From the NCBI RefSeq assembly GCF_031010175.1, contig NZ_JAUAMB010000013.1, forward strand, positions 62,001 to 126,000: 64,000 nucleotides of DNA. The letters run 5' to 3'. Shown piece by piece: positions 35,766-45,046 of the stretch. The position numbers and the translations under genes were made by a program. The notes below the pieces were generated by a model that was not told where the DNA came from, did not search any database, and saw nothing but the letters and a program-made list of their open reading frames with translations. The stretch comes from Halomonas sp. SpR1. GTDB lineage: Bacteria; Pseudomonadota; Gammaproteobacteria; Pseudomonadales; Halomonadaceae. The stretch's first letter is position 1. Every line of letters starts with the position of its first letter.

Positions 35766-35784
35766 TGAAATGTAATTCATTGAC
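35766..35784 (-). promoter_or_regulatory. Candidate Fur box upstream of the imelysin operon
   Basis: The site has the dyad AATG..CATT of a Fur box and matches the 19-base consensus at 11 positions. It lies about 90 bases before the imelysin start and 100 bases before the divergent ArgP-like gene. Confidence 0.45.
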
Positions 35785-35885
35785 CTATGAGATTCAATCC
35801 TATTTAAGTTTAAATAGAGAGTAATACTGGGGTTAATCGTCCTTTTTTTGCTGTATGTCACTTATTCTGTTCTGGGAACACCACC

Positions 35886-36752
35886 ATGCTGGATTACAAA
35901 CTGCTTCACGCCTTGGCGACCGTAGTGGAGTGCGGTGGTTTCGAGCGCGCTGGTGATGTATTGGGACTCTCTCAATCAGCCGTCTCCCAACGCATTAAAG
36001 CGCTGGAAGTTCGCCTTGGCCAGCCGGTGCTGGTGCGCCACCCTCATCTTGCTCCCACCCCAGCTGGCCAACGGCTTTTGACTCACTATCAGCAGGTACA
36101 GCTTTTAGAGCGTGACCTGCGGGGCTCTCTGCCCACGCTGGATGACCAGGCTCCTCGACTGCGGATCGCCATCAATGCAGATAGCCTGGTCACCTGGTGG
36201 GCGGAGGCCGTCGCACATATCTGCCAGCAGGAGGGAGTACTGCTGGATCTGGTGATCGAAGACCAGGATGTCGGCCTTAAGCGCTTGCGCGATGGCGATG
36301 TAGCCGCCTGCCTGTGCGCAACACCGCAGCCAATTGCCGGCGCACGCTGTGTGGCGCTGGGCGAAATGCACTACCATCCGCTCGCCTCACCCGAGTATGT
36401 GGCGCGGCACTTCCCGGCTGGGCCCAGCGATGAGGCTTTTAAAAAGGCACCCGCCATTGTCTTCGGCCCTCATGATCAATTACAGCACCAGTTCCTTGCC
36501 CAGTGCGGCTACCATGGCCGCTTTCCTTACCACCTTTGCCCCTCTTCAGAGGGGTTTGTGCGCTTAGCCGTGGCCGGGATCGGCTACGGCATGATGCCCC
36601 AGCTCCAGGTCGGTGAATTAATGGCAAGCGGCCAATTGACCAGTATTGCTCCCGGCCACTCTTTAGCGGTGCCTCTTTATTGGCATTTTTGGCGTCATAG
36701 CGGACAACTCATTCAACGACTTACCCAACATTTGAGTTTTGTTACTCATTAA
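35886..36752 (+). CDS. argP: ArgP-like LysR-family regulator
   Basis: A 288-residue LysR-type regulator. The N-terminal HTH reads LLHALATVVECGGFERAGDVLGLSQSAVSQRIKALE, and GFERA with SQSAVSQRIK is characteristic of ArgP (IciA), which responds to lysine/arginine and controls amino-acid exporters such as LysE/ArgO. No exporter gene of that kind is adjacent. It is divergent from the imelysin operon with a 207-base shared promoter region. Identification as ArgP rests on HTH similarity only. Confidence 0.85.
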   Translation: MLDYKLLHALATVVECGGFERAGDVLGLSQSAVSQRIKALEVRLGQPVLVRHPHLAPTPAGQRLLTHYQQVQLLERDLRGSLPTLDDQAPRLRIAINADSLVTWWAEAVAHICQQEGVLLDLVIEDQDVGLKRLRDGDVAACLCATPQPIAGARCVALGEMHYHPLASPEYVARHFPAGPSDEAFKKAPAIVFGPHDQLQHQFLAQCGYHGRFPYHLCPSSEGFVRLAVAGIGYGMMPQLQVGELMASGQLTSIAPGHSLAVPLYWHFWRHSGQLIQRLTQHLSFVTH

Positions 36753-36949
36753 GTATGAGGGTTTTAAACGCTTCCATTTACCAAAGCCGACTACACTCAA
36801 AGAGCTTATCGTGGATCGAATAAAAAGTTAGCTACTCGTGTTTTTTCATTGGGTTGTGCATTAGATCGGCGACGAGCTGCCCCTCCGGCTGTGGGTAAGG
36901 GAACCCAGGGAACAGAGAGCGGGGTAAAAACTAAAAAAGCGATACCCTA

Positions 36950-38755
36950 ATGCATGCAATACGTTTGAAAGCGGGTGTTTACACCGGCTTATTGCTGCTG
37001 CTTGCGGTTTTTTCTGTGCCGTGGGCCCAGGCAAATACTCTTTTATCCGCATCGCCAAGCCAAGAGAGCTATTCACTTGCCCCTCATAATGAGTTCTGGC
37101 AAGCCAATGAAGCGTCTTTAACGATTAACGATTTACTCGCCCAACAGCGATCTTTTCAGCCGACCCAAGACGCTCAAGATTTAAATTTCGGCTATACCCG
37201 AGGCGATGTGTGGCTGCGCGCCCAGGTTCACAACGATTCGCCGGATCCCCAGCGTTGGGTGGTGGAGTTTGAGTATCCGTTCCTGGATTACGTTACCCTT
37301 TACACCTTTCGCCAACAGCTTAGCGAGGTGCAACGCAGCGGTAGCGCGGTTCCCGTTGAACAGCGCGCGCTCGCCCACCGCCAGGCGGTTTTTCCCCTTG
37401 AGTTGGCCGCCTTTGAGACCGTCACTCTGTATACCCATGTGGCCGCCTCAGGCAGCAAGATGCTTAGCTATAATTTGTTAGCCCCAGAGACATTTTATGC
37501 CCAAAACGATCGCCATAACTTTTGGCTGGCCACTTACTTCGGCATGCTGCTGGCGATGGGTTTATACAACTTACTGCTATTTTTTGGCTTCAAAGAGCGC
37601 GTATTTCTTCACTACTCGCTATTTGTCGCTGGCTTTGGGGTTGCCATCCTGGCGTTTAACGGCATTGGCACACTGATATTCTGGAGTTTTCTAGGTGAAA
37701 ACACCTCACGCTTGGTGGCACTCGGTTTCACCTTTGCCTCCGCCATGGCCACGCTGTTTGCGCAGAGCTTCCTTAACACGGAAACATACTGCCCACGCTG
37801 GCATCAGGTACTAAACACCTTTCGCAGCTACTGCTGGCTGGCCGTTATCGCTTCGCTGTTGCTGCCGATACCTCTAGCGCTGCACATCATGGATGTAACA
37901 GGGTTCATGGCGGCTTTACTGCTGCTGATATGCGGCAGCTACTGCAGCTTACGACGCATACCCAGCGCTCGACTGTTTGTATTTGCGTGGTCGCTCTTCC
38001 TGTTAGGGGCTGGTGTCTTTGCGCTGCGCAACCTGGGCATACTGCCGGCTAATTTTATTACCCTACACGGCATTCAAATTGGTTCGGCGCTAGAAATGTT
38101 ACTGCTCTCATTTGCGCTGGCAGCGCGCTTTAACAAACTCAAACGGCAAAAAGAGCGGGCTCAGGCTGCCATGCTAACCGCGCTTAAAAAACAAGAAACC
38201 GTGCTGGAACAAAAGGTCGCCGCCCGCACCAGCGCGCTAGAGCAATTAGCCAACTGCGATATGCTCACGGGTTTATTAAATCGCCACGGGCTGGCGCGCT
38301 GTGCCGAAGAGGTTCTGAAGCGTAATCGTCAATATAACCAGCGCCTGGCGTTACTGATGCTCGATCTTGACCGCTTCAAACCTATTAACGACTACTACGG
38401 CCATGAGGCGGGGGACTTTGTATTACAACAAATAGCTAAGCGCATCGCCCACCTGGCACGTACTGGCGATCACTGCGCCCGCTTTGGCGGTGATGAGTTC
38501 ATTATTATCATGGAAAACATTGAACCCGACGATACGCTTGAAAATATTCAGGCGCGTATCGGAGAAGCCATTCGCTCCCCAATCAAACTCCCCTGTGGCG
38601 AGCAAGTCAGTATTGGTGTGAGCATCGGGGTAAGCACTTGCCAGGGAACCGACGACGCCACGCTTGAGAGCCTGCTGCGTGAAGCCGATAGCCATATGTA
38701 CGCTGTCAAATCGCGCCAAGCAGTAGAGTGTTACCGCTACGGCTCGGCGGGTTAG
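36950..38755 (+). CDS. 7TM-DISM diguanylate cyclase
   Basis: A 601-residue signalling protein. After a signal sequence comes an extracytoplasmic 7TMR-DISMED2-like domain (residues ~40-180), seven membrane segments (~185-400), a short coiled coil (KKQETVLEQKVAARTSALEQL) and a GGDEF domain. The active site is RFGGDEF and an inhibitory RxxD site (RTGD) lies five residues ahead, so it should make cyclic di-GMP with product inhibition. No EAL domain. It stands alone after a 197-base intergenic region in which I see no gene. Confidence 0.92.
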   Translation: MHAIRLKAGVYTGLLLLLAVFSVPWAQANTLLSASPSQESYSLAPHNEFWQANEASLTINDLLAQQRSFQPTQDAQDLNFGYTRGDVWLRAQVHNDSPDPQRWVVEFEYPFLDYVTLYTFRQQLSEVQRSGSAVPVEQRALAHRQAVFPLELAAFETVTLYTHVAASGSKMLSYNLLAPETFYAQNDRHNFWLATYFGMLLAMGLYNLLLFFGFKERVFLHYSLFVAGFGVAILAFNGIGTLIFWSFLGENTSRLVALGFTFASAMATLFAQSFLNTETYCPRWHQVLNTFRSYCWLAVIASLLLPIPLALHIMDVTGFMAALLLLICGSYCSLRRIPSARLFVFAWSLFLLGAGVFALRNLGILPANFITLHGIQIGSALEMLLLSFALAARFNKLKRQKERAQAAMLTALKKQETVLEQKVAARTSALEQLANCDMLTGLLNRHGLARCAEEVLKRNRQYNQRLALLMLDLDRFKPINDYYGHEAGDFVLQQIAKRIAHLARTGDHCARFGGDEFIIIMENIEPDDTLENIQARIGEAIRSPIKLPCGEQVSIGVSIGVSTCQGTDDATLESLLREADSHMYAVKSRQAVECYRYGSAG

Positions 38756-38779
38756 CTTTTGGTCAAAAAAACCGCACCA

Positions 38780-39337
38780 TTAATCAAACAGGCTCATCCG
38801 CTTCATAACGTTATCGCGCTTGATTTTCCAATGGAATATAGCGCCCGCGATGTGAAGCACCAGCAAACCTAAAATGGCCCATCCCAAACGTTCATGCCAC
38901 ATAAACAGCTGTTCAGATAGTTGCTCGCGTTCGCCAATCAAACCGGGTAAATGCCAGTGGAAAAACTCCACAGGAAAACCGCCGCTTGCGGTTGCCGCCC
39001 AACCCAATAAAGGCATAACAATCAATGCTATGTAAAGCAAGTGATGGACGCTGGTACTCACCACCCGTTCGAAGGCATTTAGGGGCGGCTCATGGTCAGG
39101 CACCACAAACGCAAGGCGGGTAATAATACGTAACGTCATTAGCAGTAGTATCAACACCCCCAGCGTTTTATGGCTGGTATACAGCAGGTTTGTGAACATA
39201 TTGCCGACTAAAGCAACGGTGCGCTCATAGCCCAAAAAGCCTAACGTTAAGCCACTTGCCAAGGAGAGCAACACCGCGCCAGCCACCAGCCAGTGCAGCA
39301 CCCGATGCGGGTAGATATAGTGATCCAGTTCGTGCAT
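38780..39337 (-). CDS. Cytochrome b561 family protein
   Basis: A 185-residue inner-membrane dihaem cytochrome with four membrane segments and conserved His in HRVLHWLVAG, SHKTLG, VHHLLYIALIVMPLLG and HERLGWAILGLLVLHIAGA. The family transfers electrons from quinol to various partners, including superoxide (CybB). AGGAG is 6 bases ahead of the ATG. Convergent with the GGDEF gene, with 24 bases between. Confidence 0.93.
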   Translation of the reverse strand: MHELDHYIYPHRVLHWLVAGAVLLSLASGLTLGFLGYERTVALVGNMFTNLLYTSHKTLGVLILLLMTLRIITRLAFVVPDHEPPLNAFERVVSTSVHHLLYIALIVMPLLGWAATASGGFPVEFFHWHLPGLIGEREQLSEQLFMWHERLGWAILGLLVLHIAGAIFHWKIKRDNVMKRMSLFD

Positions 39338-39439
39338 GTAGTGCTCCTAAAAGCCTTCAATTGCTCTTCATTCTAGCCAGTAACGCTCCCTTGCGCTGAT
39401 TAAAGCACTACACGGTCATCAACGCTAAGCAATCCTTGA

Positions 39440-40312
39440 TTATAGTGCTTGCTCAGGCACTGCCAGCTGTTCGCGTATTAACTCGGCCAACCGGCGCCCA
39501 GGTTCAGATGGACGGTGAGGCGCCCGGTGAAGCGCCAATTCAATCATCGGCAGCGCCGGCAGCCCACTGCTCTCATCCAGCGGCCTAAGCGCCGAAGTCA
39601 ACATGCTACGCGTCACCACTACGATGGCCAGCCCAGCGGTCACAATCGGCGCCAATCCCGCCATGGATTGGCTGGTGTAGGCAACCCGCCAGCTACGCCC
39701 GGCCGATTGCAATGCCTGCTCAGCCACTTCACGAAACACATCAGCCCCCGGCGAATAGAGCGCTAGTGGCAGCGGATCACTAAGCAGCGGCTGCTGATTC
39801 ATCCCTACGGCCCATAGTAAAGGTTCCCGACGAATGACATCGCCCCCCGGTGAGTTGCGTTGTCGGGTCACCAGGGCAAGATCCAACTCTTTAGCTTTCA
39901 CCTGCTCGACGAGATGTGCGCTGGTGCCGCAGATTACCTTAAGCCCTACGGCGGGATAGAGCTGATGAAAATAGGCAAACACCGAGGGCAGCAGCGAAGC
40001 GTAATCTTCGGGGATGCCGAGGGTGAGATCTCCGGTGACCTGGCGCGCCTGCATATCGCTCCACGCCTCATCATTAAGCGCTAATAGCCGCCGGGCATGG
40101 CTGAGCAGGCGCTCGCCTTCTGAAGTAAAGCGTATTCGCCGCCCTTCCCGCTCGTGCAGCGTGAGCGATAGCTGCGCCTCTAACCGCTGCAGTTGCATGC
40201 TCACGGTGGACTGGGTGTACGCCAGCCGTTTTGCGGCGGCGGTCACACTGCCGGTGTCCGCAATGGCCACCAGAGTTCGCAGCAGCGTCAGGTCTAACGT
40301 GGGAGCGCGCAT
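39440..40312 (-). CDS. LysR-family transcriptional regulator
   Basis: A 290-residue regulator with N-terminal winged HTH (LRTLVAIADTGSVTAAAKRL, TQSTVSMQLQRLEAQL) and a substrate-binding-like C-terminal domain. It is divergent from the DMT transporter gene with 129 bases between, a usual arrangement for a LysR regulator and its target. The effector is unknown. Confidence 0.92.
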   Translation of the reverse strand: MRAPTLDLTLLRTLVAIADTGSVTAAAKRLAYTQSTVSMQLQRLEAQLSLTLHEREGRRIRFTSEGERLLSHARRLLALNDEAWSDMQARQVTGDLTLGIPEDYASLLPSVFAYFHQLYPAVGLKVICGTSAHLVEQVKAKELDLALVTRQRNSPGGDVIRREPLLWAVGMNQQPLLSDPLPLALYSPGADVFREVAEQALQSAGRSWRVAYTSQSMAGLAPIVTAGLAIVVVTRSMLTSALRPLDESSGLPALPMIELALHRAPHRPSEPGRRLAELIREQLAVPEQAL

Positions 40313-40441
40313 ATATCAGCCTTCATTTATCACCCCTTATTTATCACCATCCTTGATGATAACGATCATAAAAGATCGATATTGTGATGTGTTGATCATG
40401 AGTATGCTGCTCAGCACATTTACTAATCAAGGAGAACGCTT

Positions 40442-41320
40442 ATGCATCCCGTTCACTCCCCCGCGTTATTGCCACGTTGGTACAGTGTTGGTGCGGCGTT
40501 AGTGGCCGTGATGCTTTGGAGTGCGGCGCCGCTGCTGGCTGAGTTTGCCAAAGCGACACCGCCCTTACAGCTAACCGCCGTTACCCTGTTAGCAGGATCA
40601 TTAGCAACGCTGCCGTTAAGCCGCCGGGTTAAGGTCGCCAACTGCGGCGCAGGCTGGCAGTTGAGTGTTTGGGTGGGTATCCCGCTGCTTATCTTTGGCG
40701 CCGTCAGTACCTATTTTATTGGCATGCGGTTAGCGCCCGCCGCCGAAGCGGCGCTGATTACCTACACTTGGCCGGTGCTGTTTGTGTTACTCAGCCAGTG
40801 GAGCCGTTTTGGCCGCCTGCAAATTGCAGGGGTTATCGGCGCGCTGATTGCATTTTCGGGTGCAGCGCTGCTGCTGGTTCCTCAAGCCATCAGCGGGAGC
40901 CTGGGCGGTGCCACCACGGGCTATGCGCTAGCGTTGTTGGCCGCCTGCTGCTGGGCGACCTATTCATGGTTAAGCCAAGCAGCGCCAGTGGCGTTAACGC
41001 CACTGCTGCCGCGACTACTGCTCATCGCCAGCGCTATTGCTGTGGCCGCTAGTCTGGTGCTGGAAGGCTCGCTCGCTTTTCCCAGCGGGGAAGCTTTGCT
41101 GGCAGGTATCGCCCTGGGGTTAGGGCCTTACGGGGTGGCCATGGTGGCTTGGGATAAAGCACTCCGCTGGGGCCACGCCAGTCTGGTGGGCAGCCTGGCC
41201 TATGGCGTGCCGATCCTAGCCGCCCTGCTGCTGGTGCTAGCAGGCATGAGCGTGCTCGACTGGCGCTTACCCGCTGCGGCCGTACTGGTGGTGGTAGGCT
41301 GCCTCAAAGCTGGCCGTTAA
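40442..41320 (+). CDS. EamA/DMT family transporter
   Basis: A 292-residue inner-membrane protein with about ten membrane segments and two EamA repeats (LTAVTLLAGSLATLPL; YFIGMRLAPAAEAALITYTWPV; second half starting ATTGYALALLAACCWATYSWL). The family exports amino acids or other metabolites. The ATG has AAGGAG 8 bases before. Likely regulated by the divergent LysR protein; substrate unknown. Confidence 0.92.
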   Translation: MHPVHSPALLPRWYSVGAALVAVMLWSAAPLLAEFAKATPPLQLTAVTLLAGSLATLPLSRRVKVANCGAGWQLSVWVGIPLLIFGAVSTYFIGMRLAPAAEAALITYTWPVLFVLLSQWSRFGRLQIAGVIGALIAFSGAALLLVPQAISGSLGGATTGYALALLAACCWATYSWLSQAAPVALTPLLPRLLLIASAIAVAASLVLEGSLAFPSGEALLAGIALGLGPYGVAMVAWDKALRWGHASLVGSLAYGVPILAALLLVLAGMSVLDWRLPAAAVLVVVGCLKAGR

Positions 41321-41391
41321 TCCCTTACCATTTGACCTCATCACGCCTAACAATTTACGCCTCACAATTCACTCCTCACCACCGGCCAATA

Positions 41392-41432
41392 GCCCAACGC
41401 CCCTATCACGATAAGCGATAGGGGCGTTGGGC
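41392..41432. other. Long perfect hairpin without T-run
   Basis: Two 16-base arms (41392-41407 and 41417-41432; GCCCAACGCCCCTATC) pair perfectly around a 9-base loop. No run of T follows on either strand, so it is not a canonical terminator, though it lies between two convergent genes and may still end transcription or protect transcript ends. Confidence 0.7.
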
Positions 41433-41445
41433 ATCATCGATTAAC

Positions 41446-41484
41446 GCTAATCATTAAAGCTAATCATCAAAGCTAATCATCAAA
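41446..41484. repeat. 13-base direct repeat, three units, overlapping a stop codon
   Basis: Units GCTAATCAT(T/C)AAA at 41446, 41459 and 41472 are consecutive; the last covers the stop codon of the PPC-repeat protein gene (41482-41480). Probably a slippage product. Confidence 0.85.
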
Positions 41485-42925
41485 GCTCTGGGGGAATATT
41501 CGTCGGCTCCATCTCCAGGCTTAGTTCGAACAAGCCACTACCGGCAGCGCTAAAGCCTCGCGCGCTTACCGTGTAAGTGCCAGGCAACAACGGCTCCTGA
41601 AGACGCGAGTCGGTACCTCCCGCGCCGTCGTCATCGCTGAGGGCAACACCTTGACCACTAATCTCGATAAAGGTATCGAAATCGGCAGAGCGCATTTCCA
41701 ACGTCACTAGCGAGCTCTCAGTCACCTCCAACTGGTACGTCAGCGGTTCACCGCTGTACCAACCGTTGAGCGATTCACCAGGGCTAAGCGTGCCTTCATT
41801 ACGTAGATCCACATCGGGCATATCGCGCGGCTCCATGGAGAGCGTAAACATGCCGCTGCTCTCGCCATAGGCCGTACGTGCCGTTAACTGATATTCACCG
41901 GGGGCAAGAAAATCAGCGATACTGGCATCCAGATTACCAGCACTGTCATCGTCTTCGCGGTAGTAACCGTTAGGCCCCTCAAGCACCAGGTAGGAGTCAA
42001 TGTCGCTGGAGCGCATGTCAATCTGGTACATGCCCGCTTCTTCTACCTCTACTTGGTAGCTAAGCTCCTGACCGCTAAACCAACCGTTGAGGGAGTCATC
42101 GGGAGTGAGCGCTCCATCATTGCGCAGCTCACCATTACCTGGTAACTCGTGAGGCTCTACTGAAAGCGTATAAACGCCATTGCCATCACCGTAGGCGCTG
42201 CGTGCTGTGAGCGTATATTCACCGGGCTCCAGAAAATCGGCAATACGCGCGTCTAAATCACCGGCACTATCGTCGTCTTCACGAGCGTAACCATTGGGGC
42301 CTTTAATCTCTAGGTAGGCGTCGAAGTCATCAGAACGCATTTCCAACTGGTAGAGGCCCGCCTCCTCTATGTTCAAGGTAATATCTCGGGCGTCCCCCTG
42401 CAGCCAACTATCGATGGGCTCCCCCACTGCCACTGTGTCGGCATCCGACAGCTCGACGGTTCGACTATTGACTGTAAACGGGCCATAACTGTGGGCATCG
42501 GCACCGCTAACCACCACTACATAGTCGCCGCTCTCTTCGATACGGTGGCGAACAATAGGGGCATTATCCAGCAGCTGTAGTTGATCATCATAAAGCGCCA
42601 CTAAGCCCTGCAAGGCCCCATTGAGAGAAATCTCAACAATCTCCCCCTCTTCCAGCGCGATTGCATAGCGCATGAAGCGGCTACCATCGTTACCGTTTAG
42701 CTCGCTGGCCGAGGTTATTTCACCACGCAGGCGCTCATCGAGGGTGAGCTTTTCAAGGCCAACAATCGCCTCGGCAACCGACGCTTGATCAGTCACCTCA
42801 GCGCTTTCGACAGGCGCTTCATCGGCGGCCTGCCCTGGCATGGGAATAATTTGAGCGGCGAGAAAACCAACGGCGGCGCCACCAACCGCCACCAATACAA
42901 ACGCAAACGAAGAAGATTTAGCCAT
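41480..42925 (-). CDS. Secreted or membrane-anchored protein with three PPC-like repeats
   Basis: A 481-residue protein with one N-terminal membrane segment (FAFVLVAVGGAAVGFLAAQII), an acidic linker, an N-terminal beta domain (~45-165) and three tandem ~100-residue repeats beginning near 170, 270 and 375. Each repeat has LYQLEMRS.D.D.YLEI.GPNGY.REDDDSAG.LDA.I..FL.PGEYTLTAR..YG...G.YTLS, resembling the bacterial pre-peptidase C-terminal (PPC) beta-sandwich. The protein is strongly acidic, as expected of a halophile's exported protein. Start at 42925 has AAGGA 7 bases before. Function unknown; no peptidase domain is attached. Confidence 0.85.
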   Translation of the reverse strand: MAKSSSFAFVLVAVGGAAVGFLAAQIIPMPGQAADEAPVESAEVTDQASVAEAIVGLEKLTLDERLRGEITSASELNGNDGSRFMRYAIALEEGEIVEISLNGALQGLVALYDDQLQLLDNAPIVRHRIEESGDYVVVVSGADAHSYGPFTVNSRTVELSDADTVAVGEPIDSWLQGDARDITLNIEEAGLYQLEMRSDDFDAYLEIKGPNGYAREDDDSAGDLDARIADFLEPGEYTLTARSAYGDGNGVYTLSVEPHELPGNGELRNDGALTPDDSLNGWFSGQELSYQVEVEEAGMYQIDMRSSDIDSYLVLEGPNGYYREDDDSAGNLDASIADFLAPGEYQLTARTAYGESSGMFTLSMEPRDMPDVDLRNEGTLSPGESLNGWYSGEPLTYQLEVTESSLVTLEMRSADFDTFIEISGQGVALSDDDGAGGTDSRLQEPLLPGTYTVSARGFSAAGSGLFELSLEMEPTNIPPEL

Positions 42926-43249
42926 GGGCGGTTCCTTGTTGAGTCGCAATGACAAATATTAATTAGTTAAGCATTCGTGATTATAAGACGCTTACTCCAT
43001 TAAAGTGAGCGTTTAATGAAAAACGCTGCATTGCACAAAGTTATTTCTTGATTCACTTCATACCTGGGCGGATAAGTCACTGAAACCCAAGGCCACATAG
43101 GTAAAGATTAAAAAATCTTGAAATTGAACCTATTTGCATCGATCTTCTCAAAGCTTGCTGACTCGATGTATCACGGGTAGTATCGACAGGCCTATCAGGC
43201 ACCTCATCATGAGTGCGGGATTCGCAACACGCAAAACCGAGGTACTCCT
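42926..43249. other. 324-base intergenic region
   Basis: AT-rich spacer between two divergent genes. I see no gene. A short imperfect inverted repeat (ACGCTTACT at 42988, AGTGAGCGT at 43004) is the only structure noticed; promoters for both neighbours must lie here. Confidence 0.6.
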
Positions 43250-43630
43250 ATGGGAGCCCAAAAACGACTGATCCGAACGATTTGTTTGGCAGCGGTAATA
43301 GCAAGTAGTGCTGCCAATAGTGCTTTTGCACACGAGACAGAAACACAGGAAGGCGTCGCTTCCTTTTACAGTGACCGCTTTCAAGGAGCGCCCACTGCCA
43401 GTGGAGAGCCCTTTGACCAGCAGGCACTGACCGCCGCCCACCCGAGCTTGCCATTTGGCACGAAGGTGTTGGTGACACGCCCGGACACGGGGCAAGCAGT
43501 AGAAGTACTGATCAATGACCGCGGCCCCTTTATTCAAGGACGCATTATTGATTTATCGAAACGCGCGGCAGCCAAGCTTGGCATGATTCGCCGCGGTACA
43601 GCTCCAGTGATGGTAACGCTGTTGGATTAA
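43250..43630 (+). CDS. RlpA-like double-psi beta-barrel protein
   Basis: A 126-residue exported protein. The signal peptide ends near AFAHE; the rest is a minimal RlpA domain: [62 protein letters not shown]. Full-length RlpA has a lipobox and a SPOR domain and cleaves naked glycan strands; both are absent here. GAGGT lies 8 bases before the ATG. It may be a small peptidoglycan-acting enzyme or inactive relative. Confidence 0.9.
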   Translation: MGAQKRLIRTICLAAVIASSAANSAFAHETETQEGVASFYSDRFQGAPTASGEPFDQQALTAAHPSLPFGTKVLVTRPDTGQAVEVLINDRGPFIQGRIIDLSKRAAAKLGMIRRGTAPVMVTLLD

Positions 43631-43721
43631 CGGATAACACATCCTTGATTGTTGTGTGATACCCCTTAGCCTAATCAATGCGACAGCACACGAAGCATCA
43701 TTAACACAAGATAGTAAACAG

Positions 43722-43756
43722 ACAGGGCGACCAGCAATGGATCGCCCTGTTTTTTT
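43722..43756 (+). terminator. Rho-independent terminator
   Basis: Perfect 9-base stem (ACAGGGCGA / TCGCCCTGT) with an 11-base loop, followed by seven T. It ends the RlpA-like gene transcript 92 bases downstream of its stop. Confidence 0.9.
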
Positions 43757-43857
43757 ATGTGACTCATTTCCCGATACATTAACGAACTTGCAAGCAGGCT
43801 AATGGTCTCTATGCTACAAGGACTTCGACACATGTTAAGTATTCGCAGGAGGCATTT

Positions 43858-44856
43858 ATGCAGTCACAATTTTATTCGCTTACCGATTACCCCAACGGTT
43901 TACCCGACCGAGCGCTGTTCAAGCTAGAGACTCAAACGCTCCCCGATCTGGCCGAGGGGGAAGTGCGCATTCGCAACCACTGGCTTTCCGTTGACCCTTA
44001 TATGCGCGGTCGCATGAGCGGTATTCGCACCTATGTGGATCCGTTTGAGCTCGGCAAGCCCATGGAAGGCGGCGCCATTGGCGAGGTTATCGAAACCAAT
44101 GACTCAAGCCTAAAAGTGGGCGACAAAGTCAGCCATATGGGCGGCTGGCGGGATATCGCCCAACTGCCTACCCAGGGTGTTACGAAGCTACCCGATATCG
44201 ACGTTCCCGAGCAGGCCTATCTGGGCGTATTGGGAATGCCCGGCATGACGGCCTGGACTGGCCTAAATCTGATTGCCGAATGCAAACCTGCCGACAACGT
44301 TTTAGTCAGCGCGGCGAGCGGTGCGGTTGGCTCACTTGCCGTCCAGCTGGCCAAGGCGAAGGGCTGTCATGTGGTCGGCATTGCGGGCGCTGCTCATAAG
44401 CTGGCCTGGCTTGAGTCATTGGGCGTCGAACCTGTCAGCTACCGGGAAAGAGACGCTTACGAGCTTAGCGAGGCCATTAAGCTCGCCAGCCCCAACGGCA
44501 TCGACGTCTATTTCGAAAATGTCGGCGGCATTTGCCTTGAAGCGGCACTTAGCCAGCTAAATGAAGGCGCGCGGATCGCCGTGTGCGGCATGATTGATGG
44601 TTACAATGCCAAAGAGCCCACCCCCGGCCCTAGCAACCTCGCTCAACTGATCATGCGTAAAGCCAAAATGCAGGGCTTTATTGTTGCTGACCACTGGTCG
44701 AGTTACCCCTACTTCCTGAACGAAGTCGCTCCTCAGGTAGCGGAAGGTAAGCTGGACTATAAAGAGACCGTGAGAGAGGGCTTGGAAAACACGCCCGACG
44801 CCTTCCTCGCCCTATTTGATGGCGCCAACACCGGTAAAATGCTGGTCAAGTTATAA
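43858..44856 (+). CDS. curA: NADP-dependent oxidoreductase, CurA/PTGR-like MDR family
   Basis: A 332-residue medium-chain reductase without zinc. Characteristic are LSVDPYMRGRM near residue 46, PMEGGAIGEV, the Rossmann site ASGAVGSLAVQLAKAKG near 157 and YFENVGG. Members reduce activated C=C double bonds (curcumin reductase, prostaglandin reductase). AGGAGG precedes the ATG by 5 bases. It is a single gene; the physiological substrate is not predictable. Confidence 0.92.
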   Translation: MQSQFYSLTDYPNGLPDRALFKLETQTLPDLAEGEVRIRNHWLSVDPYMRGRMSGIRTYVDPFELGKPMEGGAIGEVIETNDSSLKVGDKVSHMGGWRDIAQLPTQGVTKLPDIDVPEQAYLGVLGMPGMTAWTGLNLIAECKPADNVLVSAASGAVGSLAVQLAKAKGCHVVGIAGAAHKLAWLESLGVEPVSYRERDAYELSEAIKLASPNGIDVYFENVGGICLEAALSQLNEGARIAVCGMIDGYNAKEPTPGPSNLAQLIMRKAKMQGFIVADHWSSYPYFLNEVAPQVAEGKLDYKETVREGLENTPDAFLALFDGANTGKMLVKL

Positions 44857-45046
44857 AACCCACCCCTCCCCCTGCCGCTACGTCAACTAAGTGGCGGTAG
44901 GGTAATCGCCAAAAATAATCAGCAAATCGTTAGACCAATGGCGAATTGATAATTAAAATCATTTTTCTGAAATGTGTGTTTTAACCCATCGGCGCTGTCG
45001 ATGGGTTAAAGCGCGTTGTCGGTACGTTGCTACAAGGGGACACCTC

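Noticed and set aside
44857..44910. Imperfect GC-rich inverted repeat after the CurA-like gene
   Set aside because: Pairing has mismatches and no T-run follows, so a terminator call is not supported.
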